Positions 24,636 to 36,169 of a stretch of DNA of 64,000 nucleotides are shown one piece after another. How positions within the stretch are numbered: position 1 is the stretch's first letter; each line of letters starts with the position of its first letter. The notes under the pieces were generated by a model, which worked only from the letters and a program-made list of their open reading frames with translations, searched no databases and had not been told where the DNA came from. Location: NCBI GenBank assembly GCA_004352715.1, contig SCFE01000014.1, positions 869,451-933,450 of the forward strand, written 5' to 3'. The stretch is from Hofstenia miamia (Eukaryota; Xenacoelomorpha; Acoela). Position numbers and translations under genes: made by a program.

Positions 24636-25261
24636 TCAAATTGAAACATGCAAAATGCTTCGTCCAAATTTGCGAATAATTCGCTCCAGGCTTATTAAAA
24701 AAATTAGAAATCTTGGGATATTGACGAACCTATTGGTGGGTGTGATCCAGCTAATAGTGCAAATTTGTGCATTGTTCTTGTACCAGAAGTACCTTAGCCG
24801 TTTGAGGCCCAAAATGAAATGAAAGCTGCTTTCATAGTAAAAACGTATGATTTGCATTAAGCAGATGGTGAGAAGCAACCTTTCACCAAAATTGAATTCT
24901 GAAATGCCACTATGATGCAACACCAGGCTAGTACATATATGTACCAGCCCTTAAGAGTATCCACTAATATTGCCAAAATGAATGGCAAGAAACTAGGATC
25001 AATATAATACTTTTTAAACATATGGATTGATAAACTCCCTTGTAACCACATGATTTGCTTAATTATGTATATTCCCAAATCAGTGATCAGATTGATCAAA
25101 CAGAATATTATGCTCAAGTAGAAAAGACAAAAGGTGTCAGGAGAATTTTGCTGAAACTTTTTAAGTATATTGATTTGCATTATCATAAGATTATTCATGC
25201 AAAATACAATAAACAGTGAATTATAGCAGTCTAGAAAAACGGATTTATTAATGTGGAACAT
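24636..25261 (-). pseudogene. GPCR-like remnant (peptide-receptor type)
   Basis: A 134-codon minus-strand frame (25261-24857) has hydrophobic segments spaced like TM1 to TM3: a loop KKFQQNSPDTFCL where class A receptors have R-x-x-x-x-T/S-P, then LFYLSIIFCLINLITDLG, and later LKGWYIYVLAWCC followed by IIVAF, where the DRY arginine is missing. Just downstream, in another frame, NRFVNIPRFLIF resembles the N-I/L-P-R-F string after TM4 of FMRFamide-type receptors. At least one frameshift breaks the sequence and no splice sites are convincing. It is on the same strand as the split GPCR exons but is a separate copy. It could also be a fast-evolving receptor with unrecognised introns. Confidence 0.4.
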
Positions 25262-27447
25262 GTATGTACCACCAAGCCTGAAAGGGTTAAACTATAAGCT
25301 GTTTTACAATAAGAATTCTGTTTTTTTAAATTCACAGTCTTATTCACATGATGTTCAGAGAATCAGAAGTCAATGCAGCAACAGCTCATATCAGCCACCT
25401 TCTTTCTCTGTAATAAACCTCTAAATGGATCTCTTGAGTTGAATAAAAGAACTGCGGTTACTGCGTTATAATCCTTGACACTATTTACAAAATCAGGAAT
25501 TATGTTAAATTTATTATCAATATACTCATTGTCAATATACATGAGCATATTTTTTTAAATTAACCCCCCATGCGCTTTCTATCTAAGGGGATTTCTGAAA
25601 ATGATGTGCAGATGCGAATGAAATGAGTCTCACAATTACAAAATATACAATTTTTCGAATGTTAATATTTACAATGATAAATTGCATCCTTTACTTATTT
25701 TCTAAAAAATAAGTGGATAGACTGGAACAAAACGAGATTTGCCGATTTGTTCCATACCGAGCTATAATCTGTCTCCATAGGATTAAAATCATGAAGTAAC
25801 AGCTCTACAAATTTCGTTAAGTTTTCGTAGTCTAGACAAAAGCTCATTAAGAAGTTTGCCTACGACAATTTCCTTACTTAATTTCCTATGGATCTACAAA
25901 TACGCAATTTAAAAGAGAAAAAAGTTTGTCATCCAAAGTGTCCCACTGTGCATATATATATGATTTATAAAACTTATTAATAGCATAAATATTCGTAGAG
26001 CAGTGGATCTCTAAAGTATGTAAGTTAATAAAATATTAAATGGCACTAAGAATTCAATTCTAAATATATCTAAGGCGGCTCTAACTAGCATTAGCGTAAT
26101 ATAATTTAATTAAATTTGTAACCTATTAATATAGAGCTAATCAGGCCAATTAAGATTCCATTAAATGTTAATGAATATGATAAATACTGTTAGAGTAATA
26201 CGTCTCTAGATAGCTTGGGCCTAAATCGTAATAATTATGAGAGAAAAATTTTTGAAAACAATCTTCTGAGAACAATATTCCAAAAGCAATCTCTTTCATA
26301 GCAATTCATTGTTTCTATTTGTAAAAAACGGAAGCAATCACGTGCGAAAAAATTGGGATTCCTGAGAAAATAGCAATTGACTCCTGCGGAAATTGCAATT
26401 GGCAGAGAATCATAGAAATAACAATCTGGTGACTTTGTGTTAACAGAAATCATGTTGAAAGCCAAAATTCTAGTTGGTAAAAAGTCAGTAGGATACACTG
26501 AGGTACTTTTCTGTTTCTTTAAAATTTTGCCCTTTTTTAGGAATTTTTTAGATAGTCATTTAATAAACATTTAAAATAAGACTATAACGAACACAAAAAT
26601 AAGTTGAATGAAAAATAAGAATATTTTGTAGGATCAAATTGATAATAGCGTTTAAATTATGGGGACTAAGATGTTGGAATTTTGCATGAAAATGGAAATG
26701 CAAGACAATAAATTAGCTATGTTTAAACGAGGCTCTTTTTGGGCTCGTTTTATGACCAATGCAGTACTCAAACTCGGCTCGCTGACAAATCAAATGCCGT
26801 GTTAACATTAAGCTTCCCACAAAGTTCTTTATTTATTTTTTCACCAAAAATTGTCTCAATTACGTTTGCTTAATGAACTTACAATTTTAGGGTGAGCTAA
26901 AATGAAAAAAAATCAACGAAATGAACTTGCAAAATTGCAATATGTTAAAAATAATTAATTTCAAAGAGGGACATCTATTTAATTGAATGGAATTTATTTT
27001 AAAAATTGAAACAAATATAATGGGATTTCAAATTTATATTAACAATTTTCAAGATACCTGAAAGCATTTTGTTGACATCCTCAATTATCTTTCCATGAGT
27101 TCGAGTTTTGCAGACTATCAACACTCACGCATCACAATTGAAATTTCAGCAATTCAAAGAGCTCGCGCACTGCAAAGATATTTATTCATGCACATTTCAT
27201 AAGTCAGTCTGATATATTTAATAGCCCATTCTCAAAATTTGGCTTTGCATCGAACATATGTTTGCTTTCTAAAATGCTAGCAATCATTCTCCACTCCTGT
27301 TATTTCCGCAATCAATCAATTACTGAATATGATTACTTATCAGTCAAATAAAGGGAAAATAGAAGGTTTTTGTTGATAAGGGAGAGGCAATAACATTTAA
27401 TGGCTTTCTAATATCAAACTCAATGTAGGTCAAGTTATCCATACTGA
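25262..27447. other. AT-rich DNA without recognisable gene
   Basis: Short frames only. The minus-strand frame at 26235-26498 is cysteine- and phenylalanine-rich because GCAATC-like words recur, and I do not consider it a gene. Confidence 0.5.
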
Positions 27448-27478
27448 CATGGAGTTCTGAATATAGCAGAACTCCATG
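27448..27478. other. Perfect 12-bp hairpin
   Basis: CATGGAGTTCTG and its exact reverse complement CAGAACTCCATG are separated by a 7-base loop. No transposon or gene explains it. It is far stronger than chance neighbours in this AT-rich stretch. Confidence 0.7.
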
Positions 27479-27962
27479 ATACTGATTATTTATTAATATA
27501 CTTTTCCGGTTAATTTATGCTCAAATTATATTCTCCTATATGCAAAGCACTACAAAAAAACGATAAACACTAATGTCATGGCCAACTAAATTCCTTGCGT
27601 ACATTTCAAGCAAAACGCAGTTTTTTTCACATTTGTGCATGATTCATATTTGTAAACTTAAAATCCAAATTTCCAGCATTTCTAAAAACATAGTTAGCAT
27701 TTCAGAAATGTATTATTTTGTAGCAGCACAAATGCCACTATGTAATCCATAACTACCTTAGTTAAACTTGGCATATATGTTATATTCATTAAAATTAATG
27801 AGGACAGTGCCTTTACCTGACTTCTGTCAAAAAAATATTGATTTTTGAAGTACGTTGTTTACAATGTAGCATTTTATAAATTTCGGTATTTCAAATCATT
27901 TTAACATTATTTCACAGTTGACATTAAACTGCCAACGTCGCGTTTATGAGTTCTTCTATTTA

Positions 27963-28121
27963 CAGTGCTTGCCATAAATGTTTAACACACCATATTTAGC
28001 AAATTAAAATTATAACTTTTTTTATTGTAAATTCAGGAACCTGTGATTATAAATTATATAACTAGTCGTAGTAACCGTAATTTTTTAAAATTCAACAGCG
28101 AACATTTATGGTTCCTCACTA
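27963..28121. mobile_element. Short Tc1-type non-autonomous element (MITE)
   Basis: It starts after TA with CAGTGCTTGCCATAAATG, sharing the first 12 bases with the terminus of the Tc1 element at 19479. The right side contains AACATTTATGGTTCC then CACT, an imperfect inverted match to the left end (TAAATGTT, then GCCA and AGTG complement). It is about 160 bp with no coding capacity. The right boundary is approximate. Confidence 0.42.
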
Positions 28122-30554
28122 CGAATAGATTTATACCAATGCGTGCATGGACAAGAAATATAAATGCAAATAATGAATTTAAACAATTTCTAAGGATAAA
28201 TTTTTGATATATGAAGAACTCGAGCTATGTCTCGATACTTACTAGTGAAACACAACAGCATGCTAGCAGAAGTTCAAAAAATATTGAGATTCAGATTCAG
28301 AGATCTACGTAGGCCACGTTTTTTCTACCCTGCTTCTTCAATTTCCCTACCAAATTTGAAGTGAGCTAAACAGTTCATTGGGACTGAATAATATTGATTA
28401 TTGGAAATATTTAGAATTTAATGTAATAGCTAAATTCAACACCTTTTTATGGCACCGACGGCTATTATATGGATAAATTTAGGCCGGCTCTGGACAATTA
28501 TTTTCGAGGATCTTGCTCCAGACCGACCTGGGTGTTGCCCAGCTCCGGCTGATTTACAACCATGTGCAGACTTGAAAACGTTAATATAAATAATATTCGA
28601 TAGTAATGTAACGTACTTGGAAAAACAGCTTCGAATTGAATTTTTAAACTGCTATTTCCGATCAATCCAATTTGAAAAATTCATGAGTAAAAAAATTGAG
28701 GGAATGAGAAAGGCCTTAAAATCAATAGATAAAAATAAATGTCAGAGATGGATTTAGTTATTTTTAAAAATTAGCGTGTTTACAGCACCATCTTTGAGAT
28801 AAATTCTTTACTATGCAAATCTACAGGAAAGTTCGTGTAGAGTATAATGCAAGTGATTTATTGATGAGAAATTTATAATAGAGTGCCTCTGAAATAAATA
28901 CCATATATTGTTGCCACTCATCAGAATTTAATGTTCCTGAAACTTGAAAAGACATTCAGAAGAATATGTATTCAAACTCAGTGGAGCAAAACAAAGGTTC
29001 TTCGCATGAATATTCAATTAATGCCATGAAATGCTAAATTTATGCATTTATGGTAACATTTGGAATAAGCCATTGATTCTACAAAGATCATAATTGAATA
29101 TTCTCAAATCTTTGCAATGGAAATAAGTGATTTGCGTAAATAAAGCATTTCAGTTTCAATGTGCTTTTTCTACTAGGTATTCTACTATTGCTATCCAAGA
29201 TAATATTCATAGTCACATGCATTATACACAGTATATTTTTAGATTAAGAAAAGAAGCAATATATAGGCCTTCTAAAATATATGTAACTTAATTCAAATAT
29301 TTATCAATAAATTTTGAGTAAGCTTTACTATGAAGAAATTTGAAAATGTGGTCTACCTAAATGGCTACCAAGCACGATGATTTCTGAATTGGATGTTTTT
29401 TTGTTTTTTAGCACCTGCGCTGACTACAACATGAATATAAAGGTTCTTGCTTTGGGAACCAATGTGTTCAGTATCTGCTAAGTTTTTGTTTTTGGCAGAC
29501 TAAGAGCTTTGAAAAAAACATGTTCATACAAAGTTGCTGTTGAGTTTAGCTTTATCTATATGTAGACCATTTTCATCAGATATATAAACATGGAGTTCAG
29601 ACATTCCTAAAAATTTCTTGCTAATATCTTTAATCAGTAGTTTAATGAGAGTACTTTCCAAGGTAGGGTTGGATAAATTTATAGCTGTGAGTTTAGTTTT
29701 CAACAAAGCCTTAGCAAATAAATTGTTTATCAATTATAATGAAACTGCAGAAGATTCACATGTCTGTCAATAATTTGTCATATAATTCCAATTTCAAATT
29801 ATTCTCTATTTATTTTTAATGCAACAAAAAACAAGGACAGATTTTTTTGACTAAAAAATACTACTGCACCTTAGAGTTCTGCAAGACCATTATGTCGCTA
29901 GAGACTAGATTTTTCAATTTTTAACAACCTTATCAATATATCGCGAGATCATGTCGGACCATGGGACAAATGATCTGAAATGAAGTACTGAAATAGTTGC
30001 AAATCTTGTAAGCAATATATATATTTCACATGGATTTTCATAAACGGTAGCTATCATTTTAATAGTGATCACTTCTTGAAGAGATGTATCGCCTTCCTAA
30101 TGGCTTTGTAAAAAAAATTAATTGATTCAATACTGATAAATATATAAAAGCTTCACTAATTAAATTTTCTTTATGATAAATTTCTTCCTCAGAAATAAGA
30201 ACTGAATAAGCAAAATATCTAAATGGGATTGCTGTGTATTTTTTCTAAATATACCACTTAAATGCATCACAAATGCATCATATACAATGAAAAAATAATG
30301 CTATATTTTAAATTTTGAATTAAAAGTAAATGCTGCAACAAAATTATTGTATGAGTCAAAGCTGGTCAGAAAAAGAACACTATCAATAACAACTTATTCT
30401 ATGTGCAAATAGTTCTAAAAGTATGCTCCACCAATACAGTGAATTTAAATCATAGAATATAAAGACTTTACATCCAATGACAAAGCGGCAAGCAAATGCT
30501 GGGATAATACATTTAGTCTTTAGTTGCCCATATATTTTCTACACGATTTAATTT
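28122..30554. other. AT-rich DNA without recognisable gene
   Basis: No supported gene. A small GC-richer patch at 28450-28565 (ending near CCCAGCTCCGGCTG) stands out by composition but has no visible function. A 69-codon minus-strand frame at 29524-29733 is not recognisable. Confidence 0.45.
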
Positions 30555-30567
30555 TCTCTCTCTCTCT

Positions 30568-30614
<47 letters not shown>
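30555..30614. repeat. (CT)n then (TA)n microsatellite
   Basis: A short CT run passes directly into about 22 TA units. Confidence 0.95.
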
Positions 30615-30615
<1 letters not shown>

Positions 30616-30747
30616 CCTTCTTTTTGACATTATCATAGTTAGTTATTTATATGTTCGAAATCTTGATCGCAGAAAATTGTCTCGGATTTAGTTATCAAGA
30701 TTTTTTTAGCAAATAATTTCTACGGAAAAGTTGTGTAAACTTGATAT

Positions 30748-31011
30748 CTAGCAGCTCGTAATAAAATATGAAGAACGTATTTTTAGCATAGTCACTTTGC
30801 ATCTTGTATGTGTTGTTGAGAATGACAGTTTTTTGTGTAGGACATGTGATTCATCATTTACAATTTTCAAGAGATTTTTAGAAATTTCTTTAAAAGCACT
30901 GTTTATTACTTCATATAAATGCCTTTTCTCAATTTTTGCAATTTTCGCATAGAGTTTGATAGGTTTTCGCATTTGATTTCTTTGTAGTTTCGAAAGCCTA
31001 CTCACATATAT

Positions 31012-31056
<45 letters not shown>

Positions 31057-32680
31057 AATAACTTGTTTTTACTAGTAAAGTATTCTACAAGAAATGACAA
31101 ACTTTCTTTTCATGTTAGCCGTTCTTATAACGTGTGAAACATGACTATTCCAAGTTAGATTTTCGTCAATGTTCAAGCCTAAGTATGTATAGGTTATTGC
31201 CGGTTGTATTGCTTCTCCGTTAACTAAAATTCTATCTTTTAAAATACATTTAAGATGAGCTTTCTTAATGTTAGGAATAATTAATTCTTGAGATTTACTG
31301 TGTTAATTTTAAGGTTCCTTACAACAGACAGTTTAATAACTTGTTATATGGAAACATTATACTTCTGATAGTCTCTGCAAGCAGATTGATAGTAGATTCT
31401 ACCAATGATATGCATATCGTCAGAATCTTTTGCAATATCAACAACCGATCTTTCAATGTTAATAATTTCATTTGAAATTTCGTCAGTTTGGTCAGTAAAT
31501 AACATTCCACTTAGTTGGCCTCCTTGTGGTAAACCAAAAATTAATTCGATTGGCAATGAATACTTTTTGTATTTAACTTGTGACCAACCTGATATATACT
31601 GAAATATCCATTCTGCGAGCAATAGTGACCTTTCCTTAATTCGATTTATCATTTTTGTTGAAAAATGGTATTAAATGCACTACTGTAGTCAAAGAACATC
31701 ATTCTCGCTAAGAATATTGAATCTGCATTGAGTGAATTGTACACATATTGCATGGTATACAAAAGTAAATCAGAAGTACATTTATTTTATTAGTATGCAA
31801 ATTGAAATTTATCAAACTTTTTTTCCATTTCTTATTGTAAATATTAGCAATGAACTTGTCAATCAATCTTGCTAGAATCGGAGTCACAGCAATTGGCCTG
31901 AAGTTTTTTTAGGTTTTCTTCGCATACTTCAATATTATTAGTCTTTGGTACAGGGGTAACAACAGCTTTCTTCCACTCATTAGAATATTCAATTTTCTTT
32001 AAATATCTATTAAATAAGCATAACTAAGTTCGTTTGAGAAGCATTTAAAAAACCAGTTTGCTACTTTTGAAATGCCTTTAGAGGAACTTAAGGGAACATT
32101 TGAAAAAAATCTTGAAATTGCTCTTTGGATATTACGGCAGTAGTTTCTTATATTTCTCTAGTGTTTAATTCTTTGTCTTTACAATTGCCCTCATTAAATC
32201 TACAGAAGAAATTATTTAGCTTCATATTCTGATATATGTAGATTGCATATCTTTTTTCTTACTCTTTTATTCACTTCATTTTGTAATCATCTTTGTTCAT
32301 TGATTGCATTTTTGAATTTCGAATTGTATGAACAGTACTATTTACTTTCCGTTGAATGATTTTTCGCTCACAAATTTTCTTTTTATTAAGAGCACTCCTT
32401 TTCTCTTTATGGAGTTCATCAAGTTCTTTGTTACATATTTTTTCAGTTCTGTAGATTGTTTGCACAGATTTTTTACGGCTCTTGATCATGATTTTAGCAA
32501 GTGTTTTTTCTAATTTCTCTATTAATAGATTTACATCGTCTTCATTTAGCATCTCGTCCCATTCAGTTGCCCGCAGTTTTTCGTTGATGATTTCAAAATC
32601 ATAACTTTCCAGAGAATCATTGTGGTGATATTGATTTTTAAATTTAGTTTTGCAGTCATATTTAAGTTTAGCGAGTTAAC
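30748..32680 (-). pseudogene. LINE (CR1/jockey-type) reverse transcriptase, degenerate
   Basis: Minus-strand coding remnants lie in the right order for one non-LTR retrotransposon ORF2. First is a linker with RATEWDEMLNEDDVNLLIEK (32680-32271). Next come EWKKAVVTPVPKTN and, one frame off, FRPIAVTPILARLIDKFI (about 31840-31990), the RT fingers. Then comes IFGLPQGGQLSGMLF with a damaged YADD box reading KDSDDMH (31344-31652), followed by YTYLGLNIDENLTWNSHV near 31130-31200. A C-terminal part follows, with KIVNDESHVLHKKL (30748-31005). Many frameshifts and stops, and a (TA)n tract at 31005-31054, break the frame. The 5' endonuclease domain is missing. The element would have copied itself through its RNA. 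Confidence 0.66.
31005..31054. repeat. (TA)n microsatellite inside the LINE remnant
   Basis: About 25 TA units with one interruption (TATAAATATA). It separates the LINE C-terminal part from the rest of the RT. Confidence 0.95.
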
Positions 32681-32774
32681 TAAAATGAAACATAATATTA
32701 TTTTTCCCTATAGGGGAATCATATTGGATATCATAATAATTAGTATTACTTAGGTAGATAAATCCATTTGCGAC

Positions 32775-32799
32775 TTATATATATATATATATATATATT
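32775..32799. repeat. (TA)n microsatellite at the Gypsy left edge
   Basis: About 12 TA units directly before the GC-richer Gypsy-like coding sequence. Confidence 0.95.
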
Positions 32800-32805
32800 G
32801 CTTGC

Positions 32806-33597
32806 ATGCTAGAGGCTCACCGAGAACGCCACTCTTCCACCAACTTAGACAGTGCTATCCCTCCGAGGTCTACTTCACAACCTACTACGAGCATCAACTG
32901 TGAACCAATATTCACCCAGTCTCCCATTTCGTATGTATCAACTTTATCTACCTTAGCAACCCCTGTTCCACCTATGGGAATGCGATAAGTCTCTTTGGTT
33001 CCCTTGAGTACCACCATTGTACCGTCTCCTTCCGAGCATGTTGCTGATGGAAGCCCATCTCCTGATGCACCTATTAGGTCAGCAATGCGTGGCCGACCAT
33101 GGTTCACCAGCTCAGTTCTTCCCGTAGAGCCTCACGGTTGCCCCAAATGCTTCAACAAGCATTCCGCTCTACCAAAATTCACTGGTCAAATCGATGCTGT
33201 CTCTCAGACCTTCGAAGAATAGTTCTTTCTATATGAGTTGACCATGAAACAGTACCGAAAAACACAAGATGACGCTGTATCACAATTTCCGTTATACTTT
33301 CATGGACTGGCTTGCTACCAGTACATGATGCTTGACAAAGGAACTAAGTATAATTATCAGTTACTGGTAGGCTATTTTGAAGATCACTACAAAGCGCCTC
33401 ATATAAAACATCAGTACAAAACCCTTTTGTGCGACATGTCCTTCCAAAAGGGTGACGACGTCCGAAACTATATAACGCAAGTAGAGAGGCTCTTTTGTTT
33501 GAGCAATCTATTGCCTGAGTACTCCCAGCACGACCTCTTCACTTACATCCCATGGATTTCCACCATCTATCTGCTCCCGTTTGGAACTAAAGTGTGA
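32806..33597 (+). pseudogene. Gypsy gag remnant
   Basis: A single frame runs through this region with in-frame stops near 32986 and 33220. The first third is rich in Ser, Thr and Pro. Then come LPKFTGQIDAVSQTFEE and FFLYELTMKQYRKTQ, which match the F-x-G-x-x-D...F-x-x-x-E start of retrotransposon capsid domains, and later YITQVERLFCLSNLLPEYSQ. Gag would form the particle that packages the element RNA. The stop at 33220 probably replaced the tryptophan usual after FEE. Confidence 0.62.
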
Positions 33598-33649
33598 TCC
33601 AGAGGATGATCTGACAACAATAATATGAAAGGCAATCAGTGTTGTCTAT

Positions 33650-33880
33650 CTAATGCATAATACAAGCCGAATTGATAAAGATGTTGCTAAACTAAAAACC
33701 ACCGCTGACCTGAGCAAGCCTACCACCAAGGAAGGTCCTTCTCGAACTCGTGGCAAGAAGGACTTTGACCTGTCCTCAATCAGATGTTTTAATTGCAGAC
33801 AAAAAGGCCAATTGAAAACTGCATACACTGCCGCCATCCAGATCTGATTGGCCACCAATGGATTTCTGATTGATGATGAG
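33650..33880 (+). pseudogene. Nucleocapsid zinc-knuckle remnant
   Basis: After a basic, Lys/Thr-rich stretch (KTTADLSKPTTKEGPSRTRG) comes RCFNCRQKGQLKTAYTAA, which keeps the C-x-x-C-x-x-x-G start of a CCHC knuckle but lacks the histidine and last cysteine. A frameshift separates it from the capsid part. In intact elements this segment binds the RNA. Confidence 0.5.
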
Positions 33881-33987
33881 ACTGCCAATCCTGGCAGCAA
33901 TGCTTTACATACCACCAAGCCTTTAAACTAGAGGGAGCGCCGTCTCCCACCAAACAAGCGCAGGAGATCCTTGTTATCACCCACCTA

Positions 33988-34473
33988 ATGCGGAACAACG
34001 GGATTCCCATTGTCATCAATGGAAGTCTTGTAAATACTACAGTGGATACTGGAGCCACTGCCTCGATAATTAGCAATGTATGTTGCTCAGCATTATGCAT
34101 GAACCAAGATGCATTAGACCCGTCTACTATAAGCCTGATTGATGCATCTGGGAACAAGATCTCCCTCAGAGGAAAAGTGAATGATGTAGATATGCGAATC
34201 AACAACAAACCATTTCAAGTCAATTTAGAAGTGGTGGATACCTCTGACCACACTTTGCCTTACGACATTACCTTGGGAAACTATTTTCTTGAATGCAAAT
34301 CTTGTGTGATTGATTTTGGAAACAAAACGATCTCCATAAAGGACCACGAGGCCACCCAGTTAGCAACAGTCCCTGAGGAGGAAATCTTCAACTTAACAGA
34401 ACCTATGTTTATTGAGGGTCATCACTGGACTCATGTCCCCTGTTCTCTTACCAATGATACAATGGAGATGTAA
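33988..34473 (+). pseudogene. Gypsy aspartic protease
   Basis: A 161-codon frame carries NTTVDTGATASIIS, the retropepsin active site D-T/S-G-A, and about 80 residues later DITLGNYFL, equivalent to the I-L-G-x-x-F-L that ends the fold. This part has no internal stop and its catalytic aspartate is kept. It would cut the Gag-Pol precursor as a dimer. The following stretch (34473-34772) is in another frame and has no named domain; it links protease to RT. Confidence 0.7.
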
Positions 34474-34772
34474 TGATAGCTGGGCTAAAGGGAAACTGCC
34501 CAAGAGGCATCAACTTATCACCAGATCTGTGTCATGTTCAACATGGAAAAACCTCCGTCACTATACTTAATAGCTCTAAATCTCTGATTCAGGTAGATAC
34601 CATTAAGCTTACAATCATGGCCATGCCTGTCAAATTGATTACTGAGTCCACGGATTGTCTACCTGTACTTACTGCTATACACAACATGGATGAGCCGCCT
34701 GATACTGTTAAAATTCCGTCAGTATTGAGTGAATCCCATCCAAACCTAGTGAGGAAGAGCGTCAAACACTGA
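34473..34772 (+). pseudogene. Pol linker between protease and RT
   Basis: A 99-codon frame, shifted relative to the protease, with PRGINLSPDLCHVQHGKTSV and later DEPPDTVKIPSVL. Gypsy Pol proteins have a similar unconserved linker here. It overlaps the protease frame by one base, which marks a frameshift rather than a separate gene. Confidence 0.5.
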
Positions 34773-34799
34773 TATCACTGCTCAAATGGAAAAGCGAAG

Positions 34800-35560
34800 T
34801 CTTAAACTATGGAGCCATGAGCATTGGCCAGGCCATAGGAGAGGAACATTCAATTGAGACAAAGACTGATAAGCCGATTCAACTACTGGTACAGCGAGTT
34901 CCGGAAAGGTTAAAAGATCCCTATGAGAAAGTGCCAAGGGACCTCCTGGAAAGTGGCATTATTCAGGGGAGCAACAGCCCCTACACGGCGCCCACAGTCT
35001 TTATTAAGCAAGGGGTAAGTATCACTTGTGCATCAATTTCTGCAATTTGAACGATATTAGGATAGAAGATGCCTACCCTCTCCTGAGGATAGAGGACTTT
35101 CTGTACAACACCAGTAAATACAAGTTCTTCTCATGCCTTGACCTGTGTAAGGCCTACTGGCAGGTCCCTATGAAAGAGTCTGACATCTGAAGAACCACCT
35201 TTATTACTCCTTATGGTCTCTATGAGTGGCGATACATGGCCTTTTGTCTATGCAATGCTCCTGCGACCTTTCAGAGGTATGTAACAAAGGTGCTTAAGAA
35301 TAACATGAGTGTTTTGGAGCTAGGTATATCAGCATATATCAACAACATCTTAGTCGCCAGCAACACCTTCAAAGAACATCTAGATAAATTGAAACACACC
35401 CTTGAACTGCTCCAGAATGCTGGGCTGTGAGTCAATGGCAACAAGTGTGCTCTGGCTCAGAGCAATTTACCTTTTTGGGGCGTGTAATGGAACCCACCAA
35501 GATTTCAATTAAGACCAATGCAAAGGATTTCCTCAATCAGATAGAGACGCTAAAAAGCTG
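34800..35560 (+). pseudogene. Gypsy reverse transcriptase with YINN in place of YxDD
   Basis: In two frames (shift near 35010) the RT motifs appear in order: HSIETKTDKPIQ; RDLLESGIIQGSNSPYTAP; RIEDAYPLLRIEDFL; FSCLDLCKAYWQVPM with the first catalytic aspartate; TFITPYGLYEWRYMAF; NAPATFQRY. The catalytic box is at 35335-35346 and reads Y-I-N-N: both aspartates needed for polymerisation are asparagine. Stops at 35188 and 35428 are TGA where arginine is usual. This enzyme is inactive. Confidence 0.78.
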
Positions 35561-36100
35561 AAAAGATATCCAGAGGCTTATGGGTTTCATAAACTACTAT
35601 GGGATGTTTATCCCTGATTTGGCGGAAAAACCAAAAGTATTTCCCATCTGTTGAAAAAGTCAGTCGAATTTAAATGGACATGGCGGGAATAGGAGAGTCT
35701 CGACCAAATAAAGACGGAATGCAAGAAAATTCCTTCTCTCAATACTCCTGATTATTCGAAAAGTTTCATTGTGGATTGTGACGCCAGTGCCATGGCCATG
35801 AGTGGTGTGCTTAGTCAAATTATGAACAGTGTAGAGAGCCCTGTGCAGTACTTTAGCCACAAGTTACGAGCTGCAGAGAGAAATTATGGAGCCACAAAGA
35901 GTGAGATGCTCACCATGGTAGAATTGTTAAAGAAATTCTGATACTTTATTTTGGGACACCCTTTTGTGGCACTCACTGATAATAGCACTCTTGATTGGCT
36001 CAAGAAGTTTCTGGTGACAAGTAGAATATAGTAGCCAGGTGGATTGAGTTCCTCAATGATTTTTTGTTCACCATCCAGCACTGACCTGGGAAGCTCAACC
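35561..36100 (+). pseudogene. Gypsy RNase H
   Basis: After the RT thumb (GFINYYGMFIPDLAEKPK region) comes SFIVDCDASAMAMSGVLSQ, then YFSHKLRAAERNYGATKSEM and FVALTDNSTLDWL. These hold the three acidic residues expected (DAS, KSE, TDN). TGA stops at 35939 and 36082 replace arginines expected in K-R-Y/F and Q-H-R-P contexts. RNase H would remove the RNA strand after reverse transcription. Confidence 0.7.
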
Positions 36101-36169
36101 TCAATGCCAACTACTGGACAGCCCTTCCCAGTTATGAGCATGACCTAAAGAAGCTGGCAGGGGAACAAA

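Noticed and set aside
26235-26498. Cysteine-rich 87-codon minus-strand frame as a small secreted protein
   Set aside because: The residues arise from recurring GCAATC/GAAAT words, and there is no signal peptide.
29524-29733. 69-codon minus-strand frame with fairly protein-like composition
   Set aside because: No recognisable family, no splice sites and no continuation; not enough support to call it a gene.
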